In this document: positions 1 through 8,044 of the stretch, piece by piece
How positions within the stretch are numbered: the first letter of the stretch is position 1
How the letters are laid out: every line of letters starts with the position of its first letter
Source: Verrucomicrobiota bacterium
GTDB taxonomy: Bacteria; Verrucomicrobiota; Verrucomicrobiia; Opitutales; Opitutaceae
Assembly (NCBI GenBank): GCA_014584295.1
Contig: JACTNC010000009.1
Coordinates: 1 to 57,971, forward strand
Direction of reading: 5' to 3'
Length of the DNA stretch: 57,971 nt
The notes under the pieces: generated by a model
The model's input: the letters and a program-made list of their open reading frames with translations, nothing else
What the model was told of the DNA's origin: nothing
Database searches by the model: none
Program-made: the position numbers and the translations under genes

Positions 1-74
1 GGGCGGGTCATGGTTTTCCTTCCTTCGGGTGGTTTTCGGTTGATTCACCATACCACCTACCATGATCCGCCTTT

Positions 75-587
75 TTGCTGAACTCTTCGGACACTACCGT
101 TGGGTTGACGTCGGATAAACCTGAACTGGAGCCATCGGCACCCTATACCGGAGTCTCCAACGCGGTCCGCTGTGTGATCGATATGTATGGGATCACGAAC
201 ATCGTGACGCGTCAGAAGACCGACTCCGCAGGTCGGCCCACCGGGGAGAACAACTTGAGCAGTGCGCGTTTGGTCTTTGGCGCGGATGACATAGATGCTC
301 CCGTATTCAAACTGGGCTCACCGGTGAACCACATCACATCGAAAACGCCGCCGGTCCTTATCCTGCACGGACTTGCGGACACGACCGTTGATTATCCTCA
401 GTCGGAGGAACTTGGCCGGGCATTGGCCCAACAGGGCGTCCCCTACGAACTCGTTCTTCTCAAGGACGTGGGGCATACATTCACATTCGAGAAATGGCGA
501 AAGCAACCCCTGCCGCAGGACCTGCGCCCGATTGTTCTCGCCTTCTTGAAAAAGTATTTGGCCGATGGATATGGAGTCAGCTCCTAA
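75..587 (+). pseudogene. 5'-truncated alpha/beta hydrolase (BD-FAE/prolyl oligopeptidase-like esterase) remnant
   Basis: The 170 residues match the C-terminal half of exported alpha/beta-hydrolase esterases. The segment HITSKTPPVLILHGLAD carries the charge-relay Asp and DVGHTF carries the catalytic His. The N-terminal half with the nucleophile motif (GxSxGG) is absent. An in-frame TGA at 63-65 lies just upstream, and the only nearby ATG (62) opens an 18-codon frame that ends after VDVG. Recognisable similarity starts around GLTSDKPELE, so a break in the middle of the gene is likely. No catalytic activity is expected from this piece. The upstream part may lie just outside the window in another frame, which I cannot see; a frameshifted rather than deleted gene is therefore possible. 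Confidence 0.6.
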
Positions 588-628
588 TTTTACCCCGAGC
601 TGCCTTGTTAAGGGCTGACCCTTAGATT

Positions 629-2263
629 CTAGAGCGAAAGCAGTTTCACCCGGGCTGCAAAGGCGGCATCGGGTGAAATACGAAGAGGAAGGCCGCTGGC
701 TATGGAAACGCCGCGCAGTGTCACCTTTTCGGTCAGCCTGTAGGGAAACGGACGCGGAGAAGACTCGGGTTTGGTGCCATCCGGATCTGAAAACAGGAAC
801 GGCCCTTGGTAGCCTTCGGGAGCGTGCCGGTCGTCGATTGCAAGGCCATCGATCGTGATCTCGCGCGGCATGTAGCAGGGGTAGCCGAAATCATGCTGGC
901 CGTCATTGTTGGCATTGAGCAGGTAGGGCTGGATCGGTCTGCCGCAGCCTGGTACCCAGCGACAATCGCGGATCACTACGCTGCCCTCCCATGTACTGCC
1001 GTAGTCGTTTCTCAGGCTTAGCAGTGCACGACCGTTGAGTGTGGAATTCTCGATCGTAAGCACGCCGCGGCCGATCGCGTTGAGGCCGGCGTGACCGAGT
1101 GTGCACCTGCGGATCGTGTAGGTCCCAGAGACACCCTGATGCGTATCCATGCGGGAGAGCGTGCAGTCTTCCAGCAGGATATTCTTGCAGAAATTCGTGC
1201 CGGTTACCCCCCAGCGCGAGGTGTCACAGATATTGTCCATGCGACAGCCGCGCAGCGTGAAATTGAGCACATCGTTTGCTGTAAGGTCGTAGGTCCCCAT
1301 ACTCACCGGCTCCCCGGCAGAGCCGATGGTTGAATAGGTCTTGTGGCCGGTGACAAAGCAGTCGAGCAGGGTGACATCGGCGCAGCGGTTGGTGTCGAGG
1401 AATCCACGGTACGGATGACCGAACTCGCCCTCGCCTGTTATGTGGTGAACAAGGCCGACCACTGTCGTGCGCGAGCGGGAGATTGAAATATTTCTGGCCC
1501 AATAGTTATTGCCCTTATCCTGTCGCATCCGGTTCGCGATGGTTGTGAAAACGCCGCCCTTGAGGGTCAGCGGATGATCGTCGATAGGCTGCGCTTCCAC
1601 CTTCGTGACGATTGGATAGTTTCCATCGATGTCCCCCTCAATGGAGCCATCTCGACGCAGGATAAAACAGTCGCGTTGGAAAGTGCCGTTGTTTTGGTTT
1701 CGACCGCGCCGGATGTAAACCCGGGTGCGGCTGTTTTCCACTCGAACCCAGCAGTCCCGCTGCGGTGAGATGTCGAGCCGCCGCTGGTCGCGCTGCAATT
1801 CTGCGATCGTCATGGGAACGGGATCCAGGAGTGAACGCACGGCAAAAAGCGAAACGCGGTGGTTTTCGACGTCGGTATCGTCGACAATAAATCGCGAGGT
1901 GCTCCAGTCGGTGTTGGTGGCAATGACCGCTGTGAGCGCTCGCCTGCCCAAGTGGTACGTGGCGCCGGGACGCGAATGTACCGGGAGACCGCGGGAATTG
2001 GCAGAGGCGTGCGCGGCAACAATGGCGGGCAGATCGTCGGCCTTGCCGTCACCCACCGCACCAAATGCCTCGTAGGTCACGGGGTCGTCTTTCGGCCGTG
2101 CGGCGTGAGCTCGTCGCGTCGCTGTGAGCCCCGCCGCGGCTCCTAGCACGAGCCCCTGAAGGAATCGTCGTCGTCCGCAAAGCAATGGGGCCGAGGCTCG
2201 GGGCAGTACCCGCGCAGGCTGCAGTGCTAGGTTGCTGGCAAGAGAAGACATTGAGCTTGGCAT
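629..2263 (-). CDS. Tat-exported right-handed beta-helix protein (pectate-lyase-like fold)
   Basis: A twin-arginine signal (GRRRFLQGLVLGAAAG) precedes a mature domain that opens with the pectate-lyase/glycosyl hydrolase 28-type motif FGAVGDGKADD. Short strand-turn repeats typical of a parallel beta-helix follow (for example FTLRGCRMDN, ILLEDCTLSR, YTIRRCTLGH). It is probably periplasmic or secreted and acts on, or binds, polysaccharide; no catalytic set specific to one lyase or hydrolase family is evident. I chose the ATG at 2263, which puts the RR motif about 30 residues in. An upstream GTG at 2419 has a possible AAAGG ribosome site but would add 52 low-complexity residues before the Tat signal. 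It is transcribed away from the divergent nirK operon. Confidence 0.7.
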   Translation of the reverse strand: MPSSMSSLASNLALQPARVLPRASAPLLCGRRRFLQGLVLGAAAGLTATRRAHAARPKDDPVTYEAFGAVGDGKADDLPAIVAAHASANSRGLPVHSRPGATYHLGRRALTAVIATNTDWSTSRFIVDDTDVENHRVSLFAVRSLLDPVPMTIAELQRDQRRLDISPQRDCWVRVENSRTRVYIRRGRNQNNGTFQRDCFILRRDGSIEGDIDGNYPIVTKVEAQPIDDHPLTLKGGVFTTIANRMRQDKGNNYWARNISISRSRTTVVGLVHHITGEGEFGHPYRGFLDTNRCADVTLLDCFVTGHKTYSTIGSAGEPVSMGTYDLTANDVLNFTLRGCRMDNICDTSRWGVTGTNFCKNILLEDCTLSRMDTHQGVSGTYTIRRCTLGHAGLNAIGRGVLTIENSTLNGRALLSLRNDYGSTWEGSVVIRDCRWVPGCGRPIQPYLLNANNDGQHDFGYPCYMPREITIDGLAIDDRHAPEGYQGPFLFSDPDGTKPESSPRPFPYRLTEKVTLRGVSIASGLPLRISPDAAFAARVKLLSL

Positions 2264-2478
2264 TGGGGCTGATGCAGGGAGGCGATAGCTGATGGGGTTG
2301 ATTTCGATGGATGGGGAAACGCGGATAGGACTTCGGGGCCGCCCTTGTTGCTGCAACTCCGTAACCGGATAAGGAATCCGTGGCAACGGACAAGATTGGG
2401 CGCTGCGCACGTTTGTCACTTACAGCCTTTACAACGAGATGATTTAAGGCCTTTGCGGAGTCGTCAAATTGCTGCCAC

Positions 2479-2527
2479 TTGATCTACATCAAGAAAGAAT
2501 CTTGGCCCCTAGGTATTATGTCAGCGT
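2479..2527 (+). promoter_or_regulatory. FNR/NNR-type operator and -10 element of the nirK promoter
   Basis: A perfect FNR-family inverted repeat TTGAT-CTAC-ATCAA occupies 2479-2492, with its centre at 2485.5. A near-consensus -10 box TATTAT lies at 2514-2519. This predicts a start of transcription near 2526-2527, placing the operator at about -41.5, the position of class II FNR/CRP activators. It would give a leader of about 100 nt before the nirK ATG at 2631. Activation in low oxygen or by NO (FNR, DNR or NnrR type regulators) is an inference; no such regulator gene lies in the window. Confidence 0.75.
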
Positions 2528-2630
2528 GATATGTTTTTCTAATGCTCCGTTTGACTGTGAAGAAGTAAAGCTAATCTAAATCAGGCCATTTCTGTTGTTA
2601 TCCAATCCATAACTGCAACTCCTCCAAATC

Positions 2631-4121
2631 ATGAAAAATGCCAGATTCCTCGCCGGGCTTCTCCTCGCCTCTGCTGCCGCCTCAGCGGCGGATGGGCCGT
2701 CGGCTGCACTCGGTCGCGTACAGCTCCCGCCCGACGTCGCCGCTCTTCCTGTTGAGGAAGCGATTTTGACGTCACCACCCCATGTTCCGGCTCCCATCAA
2801 GCGGCGCACACCTGCACGGGTTGTCATTCACCTGGAGGTGCGGGAGGTAACCACGCGCATTGCCGATGGCACGCAGTACACCTTCTGGACTTTTGGGGGA
2901 AGCGTCCCGGGATCGTTCATCCGTGTCCGCAAGGGCGATGTCGTTGAGTTTCACCTTAACAATCATCCCTCCTCGAAACTCCCCCACAATATCGACCTAC
3001 ATGCTGTGACCGGTTCCGGTGGTGGCGCGTCCTCGACGTTCACGGCACCCGGGCATAGCTCGCAATTTACGTTCAAGGCGCTCAATCCGGGTCTGTACGT
3101 CTATCACTGTGCGACCGCTCCGGTTCCCATGCACATTGGCAACGGGATGTACGGGCTCATTCTCGTCGAACCCGAGGAAGGTCTGCCGCCCGTCGACAAG
3201 GAATACTATGTCATGCAGGGCGAATTCTACACCAACGGGCCCTACGCGGGTGGCGGACTCCAGTTGTTTGACACGCCCAAGTCCATCGACGAACGGCCAA
3301 CCTATGTGCTGTTTAACGGCTCGGTCGGTTCAATCGTGGGCGACAAGTCACTCACCGCCGAGGTTGGCCAGAACGTCCGCATCTTCTTTGGTGTTGGAGG
3401 TCCCAATCTGACGTCCTCGTTTCACGTCATCGGAGAGATCTTTGACAAGGTATATGTCGAGGGTGGAACCCATGTTGCCCAACACAATGTGCAGACCACG
3501 ATGGTCCCTGCAGGTGGAGCGGCGATTGTTGATTTCAAGGTCGATGTCCCAGGTACTTACGTGCTGGTCGACCACTCGCTCAGCCGTGCCTTCAACAAGG
3601 GTGCACTCGGCATGCTCAAGGTCACCGGACCTGAAGATCGTGTGATCTATTCAGGCAAGGAAGTGGACGCCGTTTACCTCGGTTCTGCAGCCGAGGCGGG
3701 CACGGTTGCGTCCAAGCGCCAGGATGAACTCGAGAAGAAGATTGCTGCGGAGATCAAGGCCAACCCGACCATCGCAAACCTCACCAAGGAGGTGCAGATG
3801 GAAAAGGGGAAGCAGATCTACATGCAAAACTGTTTTGCGTGCCACCTCCCCACGGGTGAAGGCATCGCAGGTGTATTCCCGCCGCTTGCGAAGTCTGACT
3901 ACATGATGGCGGATCGGGAACGCACGATCCGGATTGTGCTCAAGGGACTCAATGGTCCGATCACCGTCAATGGACAGGCCTACAATGGCGTGATGCCGCC
4001 GCAGAGCGATATTCTCACTGAGGAACAGATGGCGGATGTGCTCACGTATGTGACCAACGTGTGGGGCAACTCGGCCAACGCCTTCACCGTGGATGAAATC
4101 CGCAAGGTAAAAGGCGAATAG
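2631..4121 (+). CDS. nirK: Copper-containing nitrite reductase with C-terminal cytochrome c domain
   Basis: It reduces nitrite to nitric oxide in the periplasm (denitrification). A signal peptide (about 1-20) leads into two cupredoxin domains. By alignment with known NirK, type 1 copper ligands are H119, C160, H168 and M173; type 2 ligands are H124, H159 and H315; the catalytic pair is D122 and H265. The loop CATAPVPMH is shorter than in Alcaligenes-type enzymes. A linker rich in Lys/Glu (about 355-392) joins a class I cytochrome c domain with CFACH (401-405) and a probable axial Met in GVMPP (455). Fused cytochrome domains are known in some NirK enzymes and let the protein take electrons directly from periplasmic donors. 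It heads a cassette with nirV and a SCO gene. Confidence 0.93.
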   Translation: MKNARFLAGLLLASAAASAADGPSAALGRVQLPPDVAALPVEEAILTSPPHVPAPIKRRTPARVVIHLEVREVTTRIADGTQYTFWTFGGSVPGSFIRVRKGDVVEFHLNNHPSSKLPHNIDLHAVTGSGGGASSTFTAPGHSSQFTFKALNPGLYVYHCATAPVPMHIGNGMYGLILVEPEEGLPPVDKEYYVMQGEFYTNGPYAGGGLQLFDTPKSIDERPTYVLFNGSVGSIVGDKSLTAEVGQNVRIFFGVGGPNLTSSFHVIGEIFDKVYVEGGTHVAQHNVQTTMVPAGGAAIVDFKVDVPGTYVLVDHSLSRAFNKGALGMLKVTGPEDRVIYSGKEVDAVYLGSAAEAGTVASKRQDELEKKIAAEIKANPTIANLTKEVQMEKGKQIYMQNCFACHLPTGEGIAGVFPPLAKSDYMMADRERTIRIVLKGLNGPITVNGQAYNGVMPPQSDILTEEQMADVLTYVTNVWGNSANAFTVDEIRKVKGE

Positions 4122-4153
4122 CTCACAACAACTGAACAGATTTCGAATCGATC

Positions 4154-4945
4154 ATGACTCGCCTTCGACATACTCTCTTCGCAGCCATCGGAGCCGCATG
4201 TGCGTCTGGCAGCGTATTGGTTGCTGGCGAGGCCATGGTCACGATCCCTGCAGGAATCTACCGGCCGGTCACCCGCGCCGCGACAGATCCCGAGTCGATC
4301 ACGGTGGCCTCGTTCCGACTTGAAACACTGCCGGTGACAAACGCCGAGTTTCTTGCCTTTGTCACCGCTAATCCGCAGTGGAGACGCTCTCGGGTGTCTC
4401 CCCTGTATGCGGACGAGACCTATCTCCGGCATTGGGCAGGCGACCTTGAACTCGGACCATTGGCGCTTCCCGATGCACCGGTGGTGAACGTCACCTGGTT
4501 TGCCGCCCGGGCCTACGCGCGAGCGCAACATCGGCGGTTACCCACCCTCGCGGAATGGGAACTCGCAGCAAGAGCCGGCTACAAGACTCTGATTGGGCGC
4601 GACGAACCTGACTTCAATCGGGACCTCTATGCCTGGCTGGTTGCGCCGACGCCCGAAGTCATTCCTTCCGTCAATACCGCCCGTGCCACCCTTCACGGTG
4701 TCCGCGGCCTCCATGGGCTCGTCTGGGAATGGGTGGACGATTTTGACACCGCCATGGTCACGGGTGAGTCCCGTGCCGATGCATCGCGCAACCAGGATCT
4801 TTTCTGTGGTGGTGCCGCCGTGGCCTCCACCGATCCGAGCGACTACGCGGGCTTCATGCGCCAGGCCCTGCGGTCCTCGCTCAAGGCCAGACAGGGCACC
4901 GGATCCCTCGGGTTTCGCTGTGCCGCCGATCTTTCAACGCCATGA
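4154..4945 (+). CDS. nirV: NirV-like SUMF1/FGE-fold protein
   Basis: This 263-residue exported protein has the formylglycine-generating-enzyme (SUMF1) fold: MVTIPAGIYRPV near the start, LPVTNAEFLAFV, NVTWFAARAYARA, LPTLAEWELAARAG, LVWEWVDDF and the terminal GFRCA. Genes of this family next to nirK are called nirV; their exact role in nitrite reductase maturation is not settled. The segment that in true FGE holds the two active-site cysteines reads CGGAAVASTDPSDYAG, without the cysteine pair, so sulfatase activation is unlikely. It starts 32 bp after nirK and its stop overlaps the SCO start by 4 bp (ATGA), so the three genes are probably one transcript. Confidence 0.82.
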   Translation: MTRLRHTLFAAIGAACASGSVLVAGEAMVTIPAGIYRPVTRAATDPESITVASFRLETLPVTNAEFLAFVTANPQWRRSRVSPLYADETYLRHWAGDLELGPLALPDAPVVNVTWFAARAYARAQHRRLPTLAEWELAARAGYKTLIGRDEPDFNRDLYAWLVAPTPEVIPSVNTARATLHGVRGLHGLVWEWVDDFDTAMVTGESRADASRNQDLFCGGAAVASTDPSDYAGFMRQALRSSLKARQGTGSLGFRCAADLSTP

Positions 4946-5559
4946 ACTCCATGCTCCTCCGTCTTGCCGTCACGCTACTCACTGCCGCGTCTGCCGTGTC
5001 TGCGACCACACCCTCCTGCTGCCACCCGCCGCTTGCCGCGTCGGCTCCCCTGCCCGCTGCGTCACTCTATCAGACAGAAGTGGATTTCACCACGGACGCT
5101 GATGCGCCCTTCCGCCTCGCCGAGCTGCGCGGTCAGCCTGTCGCGCTCGTCATGTTTTTCGCCTCATGCGGCCATGCCTGCCCGGCCACGGTTGTGGATC
5201 TTGTGCGAATCCGCGGAAAACTCCCTGTCGATGTCCGATCGAGCGTGCGCATTGTCATGGTGACGTTTGACGTCGAGCGGGACACGCCCGCCGCGCTTCG
5301 GGCATTTCGTGAGAGCCGGGGCATTCCCAGCGATTGGGTGCTGCTCCACGGTTCAAATGATGCCGTGCGTGAACTCGCCGCTCTGCTTGGCGTGAAGTAC
5401 AAGCGCGAAGCCGACGGCAACTTTGCCCATTCCAACATCATCACCATATTGTCCCGCGACGGCGAGATCACGCATCAGCGCTTCGGTCTTACCGGAGGCC
5501 TTGACGAGGCGGCCGCGGCATTGGGTGCCGCTGCAAAGGTGGTTGGCTCCGAATCCTGA
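4942..5559 (+). CDS. SCO1/SenC/PrrC-family copper chaperone (thioredoxin-like)
   Basis: SCO proteins are periplasmic thioredoxin-fold chaperones that deliver copper, classically to CuA of cytochrome oxidase. Here the signal peptide is followed by the CxxxCP copper site (CGHACP) and the distant His of FAHSNIIT, the three expected ligands. FTTDADAPFRLAEL and VALVMFFASC fit the family. A Cys-Cys-His cluster (TPSCCHPP) sits just after the signal peptide and might be an extra metal site. Position directly after nirK-nirV with a 4-bp overlap suggests that it loads copper into NirK or maintains its redox state; that is inferred from context. Confidence 0.87.
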   Translation: MNSMLLRLAVTLLTAASAVSATTPSCCHPPLAASAPLPAASLYQTEVDFTTDADAPFRLAELRGQPVALVMFFASCGHACPATVVDLVRIRGKLPVDVRSSVRIVMVTFDVERDTPAALRAFRESRGIPSDWVLLHGSNDAVRELAALLGVKYKREADGNFAHSNIITILSRDGEITHQRFGLTGGLDEAAAALGAAAKVVGSES

Positions 5560-5669
5560 TCTTGGTTCATCATTTTCAGCCTGCGGGATAGTGGCCGAAG
5601 GAAACGTCGGCCTTGGTGTGTTCCCGTGACCGGTTGACGGCCTTCCGGTTACGTTCGAGGATGAGGGAT

Positions 5670-6155
5670 ATGAAACTTCGCGTCCTTACAACGGGCGGAA
5701 CCATCGACAAAGTCTATTTTGACGCAGCGAGCACGTATGATATCGGCGATCCCCAAGTGGAGCCCGTATTCAAGGAATCGAATGTCACGTTCGAGTTCGT
5801 GGTGGAGCCAGTACTCCGCAAGGACAGCCTGGCCATGACCGATGCAGACCGCGCGCTTATCCGTGAGCGCGTGGCTGCGGCCGCGGAACGGTTGATTCTG
5901 ATCACGCATGGAACGGACACGATGACCCAGACTGCCGAGGCCCTCAAAGGGATCGAAGGCAAGGTCATCGTTTTCACCGGTTCGATGGTGCCCGCGCGAT
6001 TTCGCGCCTCGGATGCCATCTTCAATCTCGGCTGCGCCGTGGGTGCGGTGCAGGTCCTTCCGCCCGGAATCTATGTTGCGATGAACGGGAAGATTTCACC
6101 TGCCGACACCGTAAGAAAGAATCGATCGAAGAATCGGTTTGAGGCGAAGAGCTGA
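5670..6155 (+). CDS. Single-domain asparaginase-like protein
   Basis: The 161 residues correspond to the N-terminal domain of type I/II L-asparaginases. Both active-site threonine motifs are present: TTGGTID near the start and THGTDTM in the middle. The C-terminal domain that completes the usual enzyme of about 330 residues is absent, yet the protein ends on an ordered tail and is not followed by homologous sequence, so it looks like a naturally short family member rather than a break. The ATG at 5670 is preceded by GAGGGAT. Substrate is unproven. It converges on panE. Confidence 0.72.
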   Translation: MKLRVLTTGGTIDKVYFDAASTYDIGDPQVEPVFKESNVTFEFVVEPVLRKDSLAMTDADRALIRERVAAAAERLILITHGTDTMTQTAEALKGIEGKVIVFTGSMVPARFRASDAIFNLGCAVGAVQVLPPGIYVAMNGKISPADTVRKNRSKNRFEAKS

Positions 6156-6171
6156 AAGCCACGCGCCAGCA

Positions 6172-7143
6172 CTATGAACGGCTCTGCGCGGCAAGCTGTT
6201 TGATCAACGCATACAGCAGCGTCATGCGCGGAATCCTTGCGCCTGCCGACGATGCTTGCCGCATGGGCTCACCCCATATCGCCTCCACTTCGATCGGACG
6301 CTTTTCCATGAAGTCCACCACACTGGAAGGAAAATAGGCACCCATGGGAGGGGTGACGTCGAACTGTTCGCGCGCGAATTCCGCTGAGATTTGGTAGCCC
6401 AAGGCAGCCGCCGCAGACCGGACTTCTTCCATCAAGGCACGCACCTCGATGGAGAGCTCGGGACTCGCACAGATGATGTCCGTTGAAACTCCTCCCGCAG
6501 CGATGCTCAGCCCATTGAAAGGGATGTTCCAGACGAGCTTCATCCAGCGTGCCTCCTCCAGACGATCGACAACCCGATTGGCGATTCCTGCCCGCTTGAA
6601 GAGTTCCCCGATCTCATGGATGCGTGCGTCCGCGGGCCGATTGTACGCGCCGAACGTGATGGAGCCCCGATGCAGGCATGTGACTTCGCCCGGGGCGGTG
6701 CGCATGTTCGCAATGAAGCATAGTCCCCCATAGACATTCTCAGGCGAAACGAATCGGGTCAGGAGGGCCTCATTCCCAAGTCCATTTTGAAGCGTCACCA
6801 CGACCGTCTGCTGATGCAGCAACCGCGGCAGCAGGTGCTGCAATGCGTCGTTGGCGACGGTCTTGAGGGTGATGAGCACCAGGTCAACGGATCCGATATC
6901 CTCGGGCGTGGTGTGCACGTGGACGGGGAAGATTTTTTCGACGGAATCTCCCTCCCGCAGCACAAGACCGGACGCCTTTATGGCGGAGTAGTCGCGTCGG
7001 ACGATGAAGTGAACGTCATGACCCGACAGCGCGAGTCGGGCCCCATAGTACAGGCCCAGCGCACCGGCGCCCAGAATCGCGATTTTCCTCAAGGGGCGGT
7101 CGTCGGTGGTGTGATCCAACGTGGCTGTGATGGGTGACTCCAT
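6172..7143 (-). CDS. panE: 2-dehydropantoate 2-reductase (ketopantoate reductase)
   Basis: It reduces 2-dehydropantoate to pantoate with NADPH in pantothenate (CoA) synthesis. The Rossmann motif GAGALGLYYGARLALSG lies at about residues 25-41, followed by VDLVLITLKT and the conserved LQNGLGNE. The C-terminal helical domain contains KLVWNIPFNGL, with the catalytic Lys and Asn region, and the family end motif (PSSVVDFMEKRPIEVEAIWG, with the Glu that contacts pantoate). At 323 residues it is family length. It follows terC on the same strand with a 27-bp gap, so the two are probably cotranscribed. Confidence 0.85.
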   Translation of the reverse strand: MESPITATLDHTTDDRPLRKIAILGAGALGLYYGARLALSGHDVHFIVRRDYSAIKASGLVLREGDSVEKIFPVHVHTTPEDIGSVDLVLITLKTVANDALQHLLPRLLHQQTVVVTLQNGLGNEALLTRFVSPENVYGGLCFIANMRTAPGEVTCLHRGSITFGAYNRPADARIHEIGELFKRAGIANRVVDRLEEARWMKLVWNIPFNGLSIAAGGVSTDIICASPELSIEVRALMEEVRSAAAALGYQISAEFAREQFDVTPPMGAYFPSSVVDFMEKRPIEVEAIWGEPMRQASSAGARIPRMTLLYALIKQLAAQSRS

Positions 7144-7170
7144 TTCCCGATACGGTCGTTTGTGTCAGCG

Positions 7171-7890
7171 CTATGCCGAGCGCGCCGCAGCCCTTGCGCG
7201 CAGCTTGAGATTGATGAATTCAACCGCGCAGGAGAATGCCATCGCGAAGTAGATGTAGCCCTTCGAAATGTGCTGATGCAGGCCTTCCGCCATCAGCGAT
7301 ACGCCGATGAGAATAAGAAAACTGAGCGCAAGCATCTTCAGGGTTGGATGGCGTTCGACGAAGTCGCTGATCACGCCGGCGAATGCGAGCATGATTCCAA
7401 GCGCGATGATGACCGCGGTTACCATGATCCAGAGCTGGTTGGCCATGCCGATGGCGGTGATGACGGAGTCCAGCGAGAACACGATGTCGAGCAGGATGAT
7501 CTGAACTATGACCTTTGCGAAGGAGACCGCGCGAGTGGTGACGGCATGTCCGCCCGCACCTTCGAGCTTCTCATGGATTTCATAGGTGCTCTTGGCGATC
7601 AGGAACAATCCGCCCCCCAGCAGGATGAGGTCGCGTCCTGAGATCGCAAACTCGTGGATGTGAAACAAGGGCGTCGTGAGTTTTGCCATCCAGGCGATTC
7701 CAGCCAGCAGCAGCAGGCGCGTGATAAGGGCAAGGCCGAGACCTGTCTGGCGCGCCTTCTTTTGTTTCTCCTTCGGCAGCTTGCCGGCGAGGATCGATAT
7801 GAAAATGATGTTGTCGATCCCGAGCACGATTTCGAGCGCGGTCAGGGTCAGGAGGGATATCCAGATTTGAGGGTCTGCCAGAAATTCCAT
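7171..7890 (-). CDS. TerC-family integral membrane protein
   Basis: TerC proteins are polytopic inner-membrane proteins linked to tellurite resistance, manganese efflux and metal loading of exported enzymes. This one has about seven hydrophobic segments and the two family motifs with acidic membrane residues: EIVLGIDNIIFI in the first helix and FSLDSVITAIGM in the middle. The hydrophobic stretch LKMLALSFLILIGVSLMAEG is also typical. At 239 residues it is the short form without CBS or CorC domains. The 154-bp leader was inspected for the yybP-ykoY manganese riboswitch, but no convincing match was seen. Confidence 0.85.
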   Translation of the reverse strand: MEFLADPQIWISLLTLTALEIVLGIDNIIFISILAGKLPKEKQKKARQTGLGLALITRLLLLAGIAWMAKLTTPLFHIHEFAISGRDLILLGGGLFLIAKSTYEIHEKLEGAGGHAVTTRAVSFAKVIVQIILLDIVFSLDSVITAIGMANQLWIMVTAVIIALGIMLAFAGVISDFVERHPTLKMLALSFLILIGVSLMAEGLHQHISKGYIYFAMAFSCAVEFINLKLRARAAARSA

Positions 7891-8044
7891 GGGAGAAATG
7901 GGAGCAGCGAGGCAGAGAGGCCGCCATGCGTCAATTTCAGGCGGGTACGCTCACCGTTGGAAAATTGATCGGGAAATCAACTGGACGGGTGGTCTCTCGA
8001 CCTGACGGTTCCGGTTCCAATGTCCTGTAAATCGGGATGTCGAA

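Noticed and set aside
4154..4945. NirV as a sulfatase-activating formylglycine-generating enzyme for the sulfatases in the window
   Set aside because: The catalytic cysteines of FGE are missing and the gene belongs to the nirK transcript.
7965..7980. TTGAT-N6-ATCAA palindrome before terC resembling an FNR/CRP site
   Set aside because: The spacer is six bases instead of four, so it does not fit FNR or CRP sites; chance in this AT-rich patch is likely.
7891..8044. Possible yybP-ykoY manganese riboswitch upstream of terC
   Set aside because: No match to the conserved cores could be seen; a covariance search would be needed.
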